NCBI GenBank assembly: GCA_947428835.1
Contig: CANENE010000013.1
Location: 1-54,238, forward strand
From: an uncultured bacterium
Lineage (GTDB): Bacteria; Cyanobacteriota; Vampirovibrionia; Gastranaerophilales; Gastranaerophilaceae
DNA length: 54,238 nt
Direction of reading: 5' to 3'
Of the stretch, positions 18,291 to 27,091 are shown in pieces (the stretch's first letter is position 1; every line of letters begins with the position of its first letter). A program made the position numbers and the translations under genes. The notes below the pieces were generated by a model. The model was given only the letters and a program-made list of their open reading frames with translations. It was not told the origin of the DNA and made no database searches.

Positions 18291-19745
18291 TTATAGTCTT
18301 TCAGCTGCTTTATTAATAATAAAAATATCATTTACATCAATATAAGATTCTTGTTTTTTTACAAGTTTCATTTTTTCAAGGTTATATAGCAGGTAGTTTT
18401 TAGCATTGATACCTGTAATTAAAATATTATTGTCATTTGGAATAAGGGTCATTTTAGAATAGAAACCATCTTTTGAAAGCTGTTCTTTAGAAACAATTTT
18501 GGCTTCCGTTGTATCATATACATTCATATACCCTTCTTTTGAGCAAAGGATAAATATTTTTTTATTTACCATAATTGCATCAGTCGGCTTTTTATCAAGT
18601 TCTATCGTATTAATCAATTTGCCTTCGTTTTTGTCAAATACGGACATATTGTTTTGCGTTCTTGAAATAGCATATATGTGCTCGCTATCGGATAATATTT
18701 TTGAAATATTGCTTACATTTCCAATGGGTTTAACTGTATAATTACCACCATCTTTTATAATATTATAGACTTTTGAAGAATATTCATCCAAAAATGAAAT
18801 TGTGTTGTCTTGCTGGCAATAGGTTATTTTAGATGGTTTTTGGTCTAATTTTACAACCGTTAAAAGCTGCATTGAATCTAAGCTTACAACATATATTGAA
18901 TTAGCACTTTGGCAGGTAATATATACTATATTTTCTTTTTCATTAAATACGGCATCGGTTGCATTACCGTCCAGCTCTATTTTTGAAATGAGTCTTTCAT
19001 CTTTAAGATCAATAATTTCTGCAACTTTTCCGGACCAATATGTTACAAGTGCCACTTTAGAACTTTGAGCAGTAATTATTTTTAAAGGCATTGCATTAAG
19101 CTTAAGCTCATATAAAGGGTCTTTTGAAGTGTTATCATATACCGATATAAATTTTGAACTTTTTGGATTTACGTATATGTTTTTATTTTTTAATTCAACC
19201 ATGGGAATAAATTCATTTCTTTGAACAACAGGGCTATATGGGTTTTTAACCTGCGGTTTTTCATCTTCTTTAAGAGCCAAAGACCCCTCTTCGCTGCTTG
19301 GAATTAAAAGGTCGCCAAGAGTCAATTTTAAGCTTTCAGGAATTTTTAATCCCGACGGAGTGAGCATATCCTGAGGCATCAGGCCAAGGCGGACTTTAAT
19401 CGGCAGGTCGTCTTTTTTTGTTAAAGAATAGTGTCCTTTTTCATCTTTAAATACTTTTAAAAACGAATAACCGTTATTTAAAAGCACAACTTCAGGAAGG
19501 TCTTTAAAACTTTTGCCGCTTGGATAGGTGTATTCGATTTTTATATCAGAAACGGTTGTATCCATCGGAGGATAAAGTGGAATGTACATAATATCATTAG
19601 GTAAAACGATAACGCTATCAAATCTGATTGTTGCTTTATTAAAATTCTTGTGTACAAAGTCACTGACATCATCAGGAAGCTTCGTTGCCCAAGAGCAATT
19701 TAATAAATTTAAAAATAATACAAAAATTATAGCTGTTTTTTTCAT
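18291..19745 (-). CDS. Secreted YVTN/YncE-like beta-propeller protein
   Basis: A 484-residue exported protein. The N-terminus is a signal peptide (KKTAIIFVLFLNLLNCSWA, cleavage likely after SWA; the Cys is not in a lipobox). Residues ~30-170 form an unassigned domain. From ~195 on there are repeated four-strand blades of the YVTN type, such as NIVYITCQSANSIYVVSLDS and HIYAISRTQNNMSVFDKN. Such propellers usually bind proteins or ligands in the periplasm; no catalytic residues are evident. It follows dnaJ by 13 nt, an unusual neighbour for an exported protein, and precedes the methyltransferase by 2 nt. Confidence 0.8.
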   Translation of the reverse strand: MKKTAIIFVLFLNLLNCSWATKLPDDVSDFVHKNFNKATIRFDSVIVLPNDIMYIPLYPPMDTTVSDIKIEYTYPSGKSFKDLPEVVLLNNGYSFLKVFKDEKGHYSLTKKDDLPIKVRLGLMPQDMLTPSGLKIPESLKLTLGDLLIPSSEEGSLALKEDEKPQVKNPYSPVVQRNEFIPMVELKNKNIYVNPKSSKFISVYDNTSKDPLYELKLNAMPLKIITAQSSKVALVTYWSGKVAEIIDLKDERLISKIELDGNATDAVFNEKENIVYITCQSANSIYVVSLDSMQLLTVVKLDQKPSKITYCQQDNTISFLDEYSSKVYNIIKDGGNYTVKPIGNVSNISKILSDSEHIYAISRTQNNMSVFDKNEGKLINTIELDKKPTDAIMVNKKIFILCSKEGYMNVYDTTEAKIVSKEQLSKDGFYSKMTLIPNDNNILITGINAKNYLLYNLEKMKLVKKQESYIDVNDIFIINKAAERL

Positions 19746-19758
19746 AAGTTTTACCTTT

Positions 19759-20871
19759 TTATTTTGAAGTTGTGGTTTTTATTCTTTCAAAAATACCGTT
19801 ATCTCTTTTATGTGTCAAGTTAAATAATTGTCTATAGAGTCTTTCTTCTTCTGCTGTAAGTTTTTTTGGAACTTCAACTTTCAAAGTTACATAGTGGTTG
19901 CCTTTGTGGTTGTCACTTCCAAAATACGGAATACCTTCGCCTTTAAGGGTTATTACATCTCCATTTTGGCTTCCCATCGGAATTCTTACAGTCGCTTTAC
20001 CATGGATTGTTTTAATTTCAATGTTGTCCCCGATTACTGCTTGAGGAGTGGTTATAGTAAGTTCAGTGTAAATATCAAAAGCTTTTCTTATAAATTCTTT
20101 TGATTTTTTAACATGGACTACCACATAAAGATCTCCCGGGCGTCCGCCGTTTCTTCCCGCATTTCCTTCGTGAGCTACGCGCATTTTAGAACCGTGGTCA
20201 ATTCCGTGGGGAATTTTAATTGTAATTTTCTTTTCTTTTTCAATAGCGCCCACACCCTTGCAGGCTTTGCAATAGGCTTTTGGGTTTTTGCCGGTGCCTC
20301 TACAGGTAGGGCAAGTTGTAACGGATGTGAAAGAACCAAGCATTGTTCTTGTGCTTTTTTGAACGCGACCCACACCACCACAGGTCGGACACACTGTATC
20401 TTTTGCATCTTTATCGACGCCTGTAGAATTGCAAGTTTCGCAAGGCTCCAGGTGTCTTATTTTAATTTCTTTTTCTGTACCAAAACAAGCTTGAAGAAAA
20501 TCTATTTCTATATCGAGGCGAAGGTCTTCGCCACGCTGCGGAGCATTGGGGTTTGCTTCATAACCGCTTGAAAATCCGAAACCTCCTCCAAAAAATGAAG
20601 AAAATATTTCAGAAAGATCGATATCTCCCATATCAAAAGAACTTGTATATCCTGCATTTTGAAGCCCTTGTTCGCCGTATCTGTCGTAGACTTCTCTTTT
20701 GCTATCATCAGATAGAGTTTCATAGGCTTTTCCAATTTCTTTGAATTTGTCTGCAGCATCGGGCGCTTTATTGACATCAGGATGGTACTTTCTTGCCATT
20801 TGCCTGAAAGCTTTTTTAATTTCATCTTTTGAAGCGTTTTTATCTACGCCTAATATTTCATAGTAATCCAT
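19759..20871 (-). CDS. dnaJ: Chaperone DnaJ
   Basis: Type I (DnaJA) co-chaperone that stimulates DnaK ATPase and delivers unfolded substrates. J-domain at 1-70 with HPD at residues 30-32; Gly/Phe-rich linker ([14 protein letters not shown]); four CxxCxGxG zinc-finger repeats ([32 protein letters not shown]); then the C-terminal substrate-binding beta domains. The 370-residue length is standard. It lies 6 nt downstream of grpE and should share its promoter. dnaK and hrcA are not in this window. Confidence 0.98.
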   Translation of the reverse strand: MDYYEILGVDKNASKDEIKKAFRQMARKYHPDVNKAPDAADKFKEIGKAYETLSDDSKREVYDRYGEQGLQNAGYTSSFDMGDIDLSEIFSSFFGGGFGFSSGYEANPNAPQRGEDLRLDIEIDFLQACFGTEKEIKIRHLEPCETCNSTGVDKDAKDTVCPTCGGVGRVQKSTRTMLGSFTSVTTCPTCRGTGKNPKAYCKACKGVGAIEKEKKITIKIPHGIDHGSKMRVAHEGNAGRNGGRPGDLYVVVHVKKSKEFIRKAFDIYTELTITTPQAVIGDNIEIKTIHGKATVRIPMGSQNGDVITLKGEGIPYFGSDNHKGNHYVTLKVEVPKKLTAEEERLYRQLFNLTHKRDNGIFERIKTTTSK

Positions 20872-20877
20872 TATTTC

Positions 20878-21495
20878 TTATTCCTTTGCCCTTGCAACGC
20901 CAACCATAGCAGGTCTTAAGACTCTATCTGCCATTTTATAGCCCTTTTGCATAACAGCAGCAACGGTATCGGGCTCATATTCATCAGTTAGAATTTGTGT
21001 TACAGCTTCGTGGTCATTTGGGTTGAATTCTTTACCCAGTGCATCAATTTCAGTAAGTCCAGCTTTAGAAAGCAGATCTAATAGTTGTTTATATGCAACT
21101 TCATAGCTTTCTTTGACAGTTTTACAGTCTTCAATATCGTTTAATTGCTCTCTTGCTCTATCAAACGTATCAAGAGCGCTTATGATTTTCTTTAAAATTT
21201 CGCCTTGAGCGTATTTAGTGAGCTCTTCTTTTTCACTTTGGGTTCTTTTCCTGAAATTATCAAAATCAGCAGCAAGGCGGATGTATTTGTTATTCAGTTC
21301 ATTGTATTTTTCTTCAAAATCATTTTTATCTTCTTGAATGTCTTCATTATTTTCAATTTCTTCATTTGCTTCAGATTCGGTATTTGCATTATCCGTATTT
21401 TCACTATCTTTCATAGTTTCCATATTTTGCTCATTTTGAGAATTTTCATTGTTTTCGTTGTTTTCACAATTTTCGCCGAATGGATTTTCACTCAT
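20878..21495 (-). CDS. grpE: Nucleotide exchange factor GrpE
   Basis: Nucleotide exchange factor for DnaK. The first ~60 residues are an Asn/Glu-rich acidic tail; next comes a long coiled coil (KYNELNNKYIRLAADFDNFRKRTQ) and the C-terminal beta-wing with FNPNDHEAVTQI, VAAVMQKGYKMADRVLRPAMV. The length of 205 is normal. A strong SD (AAGGAGG) precedes the ATG at 21495 and a well-formed promoter lies at 21525-21552. No CIRCE operator is visible, so HrcA control is not supported here. Confidence 0.96.
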   Translation of the reverse strand: MSENPFGENCENNENNENSQNEQNMETMKDSENTDNANTESEANEEIENNEDIQEDKNDFEEKYNELNNKYIRLAADFDNFRKRTQSEKEELTKYAQGEILKKIISALDTFDRAREQLNDIEDCKTVKESYEVAYKQLLDLLSKAGLTEIDALGKEFNPNDHEAVTQILTDEYEPDTVAAVMQKGYKMADRVLRPAMVGVARAKE

Positions 21496-21524
21496 TAAAA
21501 GTTCCTCCTTGATATCTTATTAAT

Positions 21525-21552
21525 ATTATAGAATATGAATAACTATTGTCGA
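21525..21552 (-). promoter_or_regulatory. Sigma-70-type promoter of grpE-dnaJ
   Basis: On the minus strand, -35 TCGACA (21547-21552), a 16-bp spacer and -10 TATAAT (21525-21530), 29 nt from the grpE start. It is one of the best promoter matches in the window. Confidence 0.7.
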
Positions 21553-21630
21553 GTATCCAGGCTGATAAATATAAAAGTAGTTTGTTTTATTTGTCATTGC
21601 AGTGACAAGCGTAAACACAAATGTCTACAT

Positions 21631-21734
21631 ACGCCAAAGTGAACTTGTTTCAGCATCTGAGGCGTTGGGGTGAAATGATAGATTTTTGCAATTTTTCAAA
21701 CCTGGTCAGACCCTGAAACGAGTTCAGGGTGACG
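21631..21734. repeat. Composite dispersed repeat, copy A
   Basis: Two modules in order: TGAACTTGTTTCAGCATCTGA at 21640-21660 (module a, cited here by its first and last bases: TGAACTT to TCTGA) and a near-palindrome ACCCTGAA-ACGAG-TTCAGGGT at 21710-21730 (module b). The same order recurs at 23886-24004, with a rearranged version at 53972-54112. The stem-loop nature is direct; its role is unknown. Confidence 0.75.
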
Positions 21735-21751
21735 TATTAATAAAAAGCCTT

Positions 21752-21783
21752 CAAAAAAAGAGGCTTCAACGTATCAAAGCCTC
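21752..21783 (-). terminator. Rho-independent terminator of the prepilin-like gene
   Basis: On the minus strand, GAGGCTT (21777-21783) pairs with AAGCCTC (21760-21766) across a 10-nt loop, followed directly by seven T (21753-21759). A second, competing stem could form with a further copy at 21745-21750. Confidence 0.85.
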
Positions 21784-21813
21784 AAAATCTAACACAAAAA
21801 TAAACTTTACAAT

Positions 21814-23472
21814 CTAATCAAAGTCCATAACTTCATCTGTCACACAGCGAACAGAAAAAGCATAATTCAGCATGTCATCCGAGTATACATAAGTTCCAAA
21901 AACTCCTCCGTTTTGCTCTGCCAAATAACCGACCGCACCATTTTTTCCCCAAATATGATCGGGCGCGCAGCCATCTCCATATGCTCCAAGACATTTTCCA
22001 TCTGCAGGATAACATTGATCGCTTCCTTTTGTATTTGTGTGCCGTTCGCACAATTGCAGACCACCTGCACCCATCCAGCGGTTCAATTTCGGATTTTCTT
22101 TTGTTTCTAAATTAATTATATCCTTCCAACCATTTAATTCAGCTAAAGTTGGCAGCCTCCAACTTCCTGGTTTTGTACCGAAAGGAGCCCAAAAATTGCA
22201 TATATTTTCTGCAGCTTTAAATGTACAAACAGGTCTGTATCTTACATGATAAGTTGATGCCCCGTATTTATCATTGGTATTATTGTTTAATATTGTAGAA
22301 ATTGATGTAGTGCCCTTCCAACAACAATAATTGCCGCTGCAGGAAGTTCCGACATCTGCTAAACCGTTCAAAAAAACTTTAGCTTCAGAAACATAAGGAC
22401 CGTTAGTATCAAAAGCATTATATTTAGTAACACACAAATTTTTCCCACCAACACCATTATATTCTTTAGGCACAAACATAGCATTAAATGGTGCGCAATC
22501 ACGATAGCTTCTAGGCTCTCTCCAGCGTATTTCATTATTAGGTTCAGCAGGTTCAGGGTCTTTCGCCTCTTCTTTTGTATCTATAATATAATCAAGAACA
22601 CAGCGAGCACTAAAGGGCCATATCTCCCATTGAGGCACAATACTTGCACCTGAAATATTCCAGGCATAGCGTACTGTGTAGTTGGTTGTGTTAGTTATAG
22701 TATTTGTAATTAAATAATTTGGATAACATAAAGTTGCACCATTAACTTTATTTCCATTTGCATCAACAGGTCCCGGAGGACATGAACCTTCTGCGCCAAA
22801 ATTGCAGCTAAGTGATGCTCCGCTGCCGCATAGCTGCAATCCTTTATCTTTTTTTTCAATATCTAAATAATTTAAGTTATTTTTCCATCCTGTTGCTTCT
22901 TCATATGTCGGCAGTCTCCAAAAACCTGCAGCAGTTCCATCGGGACTATATGCCGAGCAGCTTTCGCTTGCTGCCCTCCATTGACATACTGTTCGAGTGC
23001 ATCCTGAATATGTACTTCCGTTTCCGCTTGAAGTACAAGTAGCGGATGTGCTTCCTTGCCAGCAGCAATTACCAAAATCAATGCACTTTTCGGCCACTTT
23101 GTGTTTTTCTACATTATTTGCAATCGGTACACCGCCATTTTCAATGTTGTCTCCGATATTCCATCTTGTAACACAAATATTTTTTGCACCATCGTTCATT
23201 TCTTTTGATATAAACAGCGCATTAAATTTGTCACAATCTTGCTGAGATTCAGGCATTTTTAAAATAGGTTTTGTATTCGTTTTGTCATTATTTGAAAAGC
23301 TTCCGACTGTCACATCGGAGGCTTTGAGTTTCTTTGTAATAACAGGAGCGAATGCTCCAATTAAAAGTGAGATAATAATCAAACTTACCAAAAGCTCGAT
23401 TAGAGAAAAGGCAAAAAAGCTTAAATGACGCATTTTGCGCAATTTGCGCAAGTATTTTTTGTGTTTTTCCAT
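21814..23472 (-). CDS. Prepilin-like (type IV/pseudopilin N-terminus) protein with two Cys-rich repeated domains
   Basis: 552 residues. A basic leader is followed by A21|FSLIELLV, the prepilin peptidase site with Glu at +5 (Ala instead of the usual Gly at -1), and a hydrophobic helix. Beyond it, two homologous ~230-residue Cys-rich domains are arranged in tandem. Each carries NALF/NAMF, ICVT/LCVT, CCWQGST/CCWKGTT, WRLPT and GLQLC elements; WRLPT recalls FISUMP and Lcl/DUF1566-type domains. It is likely secreted and assembled or tip-located on a pilus or type II-like system (inference). Start ATG at 23472 has SD AAGGA 8 nt upstream; the TTG at 23487 is less likely. A divergent XRE regulator and a palindrome lie just upstream. 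Confidence 0.75.
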   Translation of the reverse strand: MEKHKKYLRKLRKMRHLSFFAFSLIELLVSLIIISLLIGAFAPVITKKLKASDVTVGSFSNNDKTNTKPILKMPESQQDCDKFNALFISKEMNDGAKNICVTRWNIGDNIENGGVPIANNVEKHKVAEKCIDFGNCCWQGSTSATCTSSGNGSTYSGCTRTVCQWRAASESCSAYSPDGTAAGFWRLPTYEEATGWKNNLNYLDIEKKDKGLQLCGSGASLSCNFGAEGSCPPGPVDANGNKVNGATLCYPNYLITNTITNTTNYTVRYAWNISGASIVPQWEIWPFSARCVLDYIIDTKEEAKDPEPAEPNNEIRWREPRSYRDCAPFNAMFVPKEYNGVGGKNLCVTKYNAFDTNGPYVSEAKVFLNGLADVGTSCSGNYCCWKGTTSISTILNNNTNDKYGASTYHVRYRPVCTFKAAENICNFWAPFGTKPGSWRLPTLAELNGWKDIINLETKENPKLNRWMGAGGLQLCERHTNTKGSDQCYPADGKCLGAYGDGCAPDHIWGKNGAVGYLAEQNGGVFGTYVYSDDMLNYAFSVRCVTDEVMDFD

Positions 23473-23518
23473 GTTATTTTCCTTCAAAAATTATGTTAGT
23501 TAGATTACATTATTTACC

Positions 23519-23538
23519 TAGGTGCGCATGCGCACCTA
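23519..23538. promoter_or_regulatory. Perfect 20-bp palindrome, candidate operator
   Basis: TAGGTGCGCATGCGCACCTA reads identically on both strands and is strikingly GC-rich for this AT-rich region. It lies in the 97-bp gap between the divergent prepilin-like and XRE genes. A candidate -10 for the XRE gene (TATATT, 23546-23551) would put the -35 inside the palindrome. Confidence 0.65.
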
Positions 23539-23569
23539 ATAATACTATATTAACTCTAAAATTAATATT

Positions 23570-23836
23570 ATGCAAATAAAAAATAAAGAATTTATGAAAA
23601 CCCTTGGAAATATTATTAAAAACCACAGACAATTAAGTGGCAAATCAATTTATAAAATTTCAGCAGAATCATTCATCACAAAATCAACCTGGCTTAGAAT
23701 TGAAAACGGAAACTATAAAGATATTAATTTAACTTCTCTTTGGAAAATAGCAGAAGGTTTGGAAATTTCACCCGACATTATACTTAAGCAACTAAAAGAA
23801 GAACTGGGGAAAAATTTTAGTTTGATAGACGAGTAG
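23570..23836 (+). CDS. Small XRE/Cro-C1-family HTH regulator
   Basis: 88 residues, almost all one helix-turn-helix domain: TLGNIIKNHRQLSGKSIYKI, then ITKSTWLRIENGN as recognition region, and LTSLWKIAEGLEISPDIIL, a typical HTH_3 ending. There is no sensor or oligomerisation domain beyond it. Two in-frame ATGs (23570 and 23594) are possible; the second begins right at the domain and is equally plausible. The palindrome 31 nt upstream suggests it controls itself and the divergent prepilin-like gene (inference). Confidence 0.85.
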   Translation: MQIKNKEFMKTLGNIIKNHRQLSGKSIYKISAESFITKSTWLRIENGNYKDINLTSLWKIAEGLEISPDIILKQLKEELGKNFSLIDE

Positions 23837-23885
23837 GACTATTTTTCATTCTTATAGTGGCGTATACATAAATTAATGCTTACAC

Positions 23886-24004
23886 ACGTCACCTTTGAAC
23901 TCGCTTCAGCGTCTGATACGCTTGTATGCAATGATAGATTTATGAATAAAGTTTTTTGTATTACCACAAACTTGGTTAGACCCTGAAACAAGTTCAGGGT
24001 AACG
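23886..24004. repeat. Composite dispersed repeat, copy B
   Basis: Module a (23896-23916, TGAACTCGCTTCAGCGTCTGA-like, cited by its ends) followed by AATGATAGATTTAT and module b (ACCCTGAA-ACAAG-TTCAGGGT, 23980-24000). The module order and the AATGATAGATTT string between them match copy A. Confidence 0.75.
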
Positions 24005-24032
24005 GTTGTATGAATTGATGTAAAGTTTTGTC

Positions 24033-24072
24033 ATTGTGAGGACGAGCATAGTAAGGACATAGCAATCCATAG
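24033..24072. repeat. Second-family dispersed repeat fragment
   Basis: TCATTGTGAGGACGAGCATA ... AGCAATCCAT; its reverse complement (ATGGATTGCT...CAATGA) resembles 49182-49212 and 49298-49310. Such elements are common junk-like intergenic repeats in AT-rich genomes; function unknown. Confidence 0.5.
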
Positions 24073-24096
24073 AATATAAATTAGAAAAATCCAATC

Positions 24097-24540
24097 CTAC
24101 TTTCCTTTAAACACCCAAAACTTAAAAATCAAAAACGAAACTATCGCAATCGGAAGTATCAATACAAATTGAGCAAGATAATCATTTAAGATGTTAGTAA
24201 GTATTTTCAACAAAATACTATTTATAGCAAAAGTAAAAACATAGCTTATTATAAATTTAAAAATTAATTTGTTATTATTATTTTTAAATACCAAAACACC
24301 TGTCGTTTTAAAATTCCATAAAACCCCGATTATGTATTGAAAAAATAATGCTGAATTTGGCTTTAAACCGACAAAAACAAATAGTGAATATATTGAATAA
24401 GCAAAAAGGGTATTAACTGCACCCACAATTAAAAATTTTAGAAATTTTATATCAATTTTAAAAGTTTTAGCTATTAATAAAAGCGCAGCTTCAATATTTA
24501 AAACTGCGCTTTTGATTATATTTTTAAAAACGTTAGCCAA
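24097..24540 (-). CDS. GtrA-like small membrane protein
   Basis: 147 residues with four hydrophobic segments after a short N-terminal region, in the GtrA family pattern: [20 protein letters not shown] at the first membrane segment, the WNF motif in [13 protein letters not shown], and a C-terminal FKFWVFK. GtrA-type proteins are thought to help move polyprenyl-linked sugars across the membrane for glycosylation of surface polymers. Its start overlaps the rplA stop by 8 nt, so it is the last gene of the rpmG-secE-nusG-rplK-rplA unit. The place is odd, since rplJ would be expected here. Confidence 0.83.
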   Translation of the reverse strand: MANVFKNIIKSAVLNIEAALLLIAKTFKIDIKFLKFLIVGAVNTLFAYSIYSLFVFVGLKPNSALFFQYIIGVLWNFKTTGVLVFKNNNNKLIFKFIISYVFTFAINSILLKILTNILNDYLAQFVLILPIAIVSFLIFKFWVFKGK

Positions 24541-25258
24541 TGTTTTCTTTCACTTCAGCTGCAACATTTTTGTTATCTAATTTGATACCGGGGCCCATTG
24601 TAGTGGATAGGTAAACAGATTTAAGATATGTACCTTTAGCACTTGATGGTTTAGCTTTTAAAACAGCATCTGCTAAAGTTACATAGTTTTTCATTAAATC
24701 TTCTGCAGTGAATTTCATTTTTCCAAGAGGTACGTGAATCATACCTTGTTTGTCTGCACGAAATTCAACTTTACCTGCTTTAGCATCTTTAACAGCTTTT
24801 GCTACATCGGTTGTAACAGTACCTGTCTTTGGGTTTGGCATTAAACCTTTAGGGCCAAGTACTCTACCTAATTTACCAAGTTTTGGCATCATATCAGGAG
24901 TTGCAATTAATGTATCAAATTCAAACCAACCGTCTGAAATTTTATCAATTAATTCTTCGCTTCCTGCTTCATTAGCGCCTGCTTCTTTTGCTGCAGCAAC
25001 CAAATCAGCTTTTGCTATAACGCATACGCGAACGTCTTTTCCAAGACCGGCTGGTAGAACAGTTGTTGATCTGATTTGCTGATCAGCATGTTTAACATCA
25101 ATACCAAGACGCATATGGCATTCAAGAGTTTCATCAAATTTAGATGTTGCACTAGCCACTTCCTGAAGTTTCTTGATTGCTTCTATTGCAGTTGTAGGTT
25201 GAACAAAACCTTCCAACATTTCGTTTATTTTCTTTTGTTTTTTGGTTAATTTAGCCAT
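24533..25258 (-). CDS. rplA: Ribosomal protein L1
   Basis: A 241-residue L1 protein of the L1 stalk near the ribosomal E site; it often represses its own operon. Evidence: [64 protein letters not shown], and [18 protein letters not shown]. The ATG at 25258 has SD AAGGAG; a longer in-frame start at 25309 gives an untypical N-terminus and is rejected. It follows rplK by 55 nt, and gtrA-like overlaps its end. Confidence 0.97.
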   Translation of the reverse strand: MAKLTKKQKKINEMLEGFVQPTTAIEAIKKLQEVASATSKFDETLECHMRLGIDVKHADQQIRSTTVLPAGLGKDVRVCVIAKADLVAAAKEAGANEAGSEELIDKISDGWFEFDTLIATPDMMPKLGKLGRVLGPKGLMPNPKTGTVTTDVAKAVKDAKAGKVEFRADKQGMIHVPLGKMKFTAEDLMKNYVTLADAVLKAKPSSAKGTYLKSVYLSTTMGPGIKLDNKNVAAEVKENIG

Positions 25259-25313
25259 TTTTTTCTCCTTATTGTGGTAATTAGCGATAACTATAATGTT
25301 ATCTCCCATCTAA

Positions 25314-25751
25314 CTATTGCTTAACTGTAACGCCCATTGAACGAGCAGTACCTTTAATCATTTCTTTTGCAGCTTCAATTGAAGTGGCGTTTAAGTCATT
25401 CATTTTGATTTTTGCAATTTTTTCAAGCTGTTCTTCCGTGATTTCCGCTACTTTTGTTTTATTTGGAACAGAAGAGCCTTTTGGAAGATTTAATTCTTTT
25501 TTAATTAAAACTGCAGCAGGTGGTGATTTAATAACGAAATCAAAGCTTCTATCTTCATAAACATCAATTACAACAGGAATGATGTAGCCTGCCTGAGAAG
25601 CAGTCTTTTCATTGAACTGTTTGCAAAAATCCATGATATTAACACCTTTTTGACCCAATGCAGGACCAACGGGTGGTGAAGGATTAGCTTTACCGGCTTC
25701 AATTTGCAATTTGATTTTGCCTGTAACTTTTTTGTTTGATTTTGGTGCCAT
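25314..25751 (-). CDS. rplK: Ribosomal protein L11
   Basis: 145 residues; L11 forms the GTPase-associated centre with 23S rRNA helices 43-44. Typical strings are [37 protein letters not shown], and the C-terminal [19 protein letters not shown] precedes the ATG. It is in the usual nusG-rplK-rplA order. Confidence 0.98.
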   Translation of the reverse strand: MAPKSNKKVTGKIKLQIEAGKANPSPPVGPALGQKGVNIMDFCKQFNEKTASQAGYIIPVVIDVYEDRSFDFVIKSPPAAVLIKKELNLPKGSSVPNKTKVAEITEEQLEKIAKIKMNDLNATSIEAAKEMIKGTARSMGVTVKQ

Positions 25752-25827
25752 TTTATTTTCTCCTTTCGTGGTAATCGCGGAAAATTAATTCCTTCCACAT
25801 TGTATTTTTACTTTTGGCTAATGCCTT

Positions 25828-26496
25828 TTATACTTTTTGAATTTGTTTATATTCTAATTCAACAGGGGTTTCACGTCCAAAGATTGAAACCATTGCTCTA
25901 AGTTTTGATTTATCAGGATAAACTTCCGTGATATCGCCGATAAATTCTGCAAAAGGTCCTGAAACAATTCTAACCTTATCGCCGACTTTAACATCAAGTT
26001 CGATTTTAGTTGTAGTCTGCTGACCTCTGTGGATAATCTTTTTAATTTCCGTATCTTTAGCCGGAATTGGTTTTTTAGCAGTTCCGACAAACTTTGTAAC
26101 ACCTGCTGTATGGCGAACAACATACCAGCTGTCGTCATCCATAATCATTTCAACAAGAACGTAACCCGGGAAGATTTTTTCTTCTTTTTTAGTCTTTTTA
26201 CCTTGGCGAACCTGTGTTACTGTTTTTTGGGGAACTTCAATTCTAAAGATTTTTTCGCCCATATTCATATATTCAACACGTTTTTCAAGATTAACTTTAA
26301 CTTTATTTTCATAACCTGAATATGTGTGAACTACATACCATCTTTTTTTAGGAGCTTTTTCAATTTTATGATCAGCTTCTTTGCTTATATAAATGTTTTC
26401 TTGTACTTCTTCTGTTTCAATAGCATTTTCGTTGTTTTCTTGATTATCAACAACATTTTCTTCAGCTATATCTTGCGCTTTTTCTTTTTTAGCCAT
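25828..26496 (-). CDS. nusG: Transcription termination/antitermination factor NusG
   Basis: Elongation factor that binds the RNA polymerase clamp and links it to Rho or the ribosome. The N-terminal ~50 residues are an acidic Asn/Glu-rich extension not found in E. coli NusG. Then the NGN domain (RWYVVHTYSGYENKVKVNLE, FPGYVLVEM, VRHTAGVTKFVG) and a C-terminal KOW domain (VGDKVRIVSGPFAEFIGDI, about 170-200). 222 residues. It is 10 nt downstream of secE. Confidence 0.97.
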   Translation of the reverse strand: MAKKEKAQDIAEENVVDNQENNENAIETEEVQENIYISKEADHKIEKAPKKRWYVVHTYSGYENKVKVNLEKRVEYMNMGEKIFRIEVPQKTVTQVRQGKKTKKEEKIFPGYVLVEMIMDDDSWYVVRHTAGVTKFVGTAKKPIPAKDTEIKKIIHRGQQTTTKIELDVKVGDKVRIVSGPFAEFIGDITEVYPDKSKLRAMVSIFGRETPVELEYKQIQKV

Positions 26497-26506
26497 CTTA
26501 CAACCC

Positions 26507-26728
26507 TTACTTAATTAAGCCCAAAAGAGCTTTAAATATAATATCCATAAAATAAACAACCAAAGTAAAAAATATAACAACAGCAAGCACTATACCGCAT
26601 TCTACAATAACCTGTTTTTTAGTAGGCCAGCTTACTTTAGACCATTCGGCTTTAACACCTCTAAAATATGTGGTCATCGCCTGTTTGAAATTTTGATTTT
26701 GTTGTATTTTTTCTTTTTCGACTGACAT
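26507..26728 (-). CDS. secE: Preprotein translocase subunit SecE
   Basis: 73 residues: the amphipathic helix with FRGVKAEWSKVSWPTKKQV followed by one membrane segment (CGIVLAVVIFFTLVVYFM), the minimal single-span SecE of most bacteria. It clamps SecY in the SecYEG channel. Gene order rpmG-tRNA-Trp-secE-nusG is widely conserved. Confidence 0.95.
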   Translation of the reverse strand: MSVEKEKIQQNQNFKQAMTTYFRGVKAEWSKVSWPTKKQVIVECGIVLAVVIFFTLVVYFMDIIFKALLGLIK

Positions 26729-26754
26729 TTTTTTTACTTTCTTTGTTTATAATT

Positions 26755-26827
26755 CGCGCCCTGAAGGACTCGAACCCTCGACATCCGGTTTTGGAGACCG
26801 ACGTTCTACCAACTGAACTAAGGACGC
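26755..26827 (-). tRNA. tRNA-Trp (anticodon CCA)
   Basis: Minus strand: acceptor GCGTCCT/AGGGCGC (one G-U), D-arm GTTC..GAAC, anticodon loop CTCCAAA (anticodon CCA), T-loop GTTCGAG, discriminator G. The 3' CCA is not encoded. Its place between rpmG and secE is a common bacterial arrangement. Confidence 0.96.
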
Positions 26828-26835
26828 AAACTTAA

Positions 26836-27003
26836 CTATTTTGTTTCTTTATGAACAGTGTGTGCTTTACATCTTGGACAGTACTTTTTAAGTTCCATTC
26901 TGTCTTTGAGTGTTTTTTTATTTTTGGTAGTTGTGTAGTTTCTTTCTTTGCAATCTTCACATGCAAGAACTACCATTTTGTCATTTTTACCTTTAATTCC
27001 CAT
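26836..27003 (-). CDS. rpmG: Ribosomal protein L33
   Basis: A 55-residue protein encoded at the head of the secE-nusG-L11-L1 operon. It has the four-Cys (zinc-binding, C+) form: Cys15 and Cys18 in [11 protein letters not shown], and Cys42 and Cys45 in [27 protein letters not shown] is the family core. SD AAAGGT is 5' of the ATG. It is too short to stand out by length but the match is clear. Confidence 0.96.
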   Translation of the reverse strand: MGIKGKNDKMVVLACEDCKERNYTTTKNKKTLKDRMELKKYCPRCKAHTVHKETK

Positions 27004-27091
27004 TTTCTTTACCTTTCTTGGGTTTGAAAAACAAATTTGTTTCTTATTAAGAAAATGCCCCTAAGGACATTTTTTAACAATCATATACTTA

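Larger units (their letters stand above)
21496..21813. other. Gene-free stretch between grpE and the prepilin-like gene
   Basis: It holds the grpE promoter, a composite dispersed repeat (21631-21734) and the terminator of the minus-strand prepilin-like gene (21752-21783). I see no plausible coding region or RNA gene. Confidence 0.7.

Noticed and set aside
21496-21560. CIRCE (HrcA) operator before grpE
   Set aside because: No TTAGCACTC-N9-GAGTGCTAA match; only a plain promoter.
23906-24094. Minus-strand 62-codon open frame
   Set aside because: Lies within dispersed repeat copy B; no start context.
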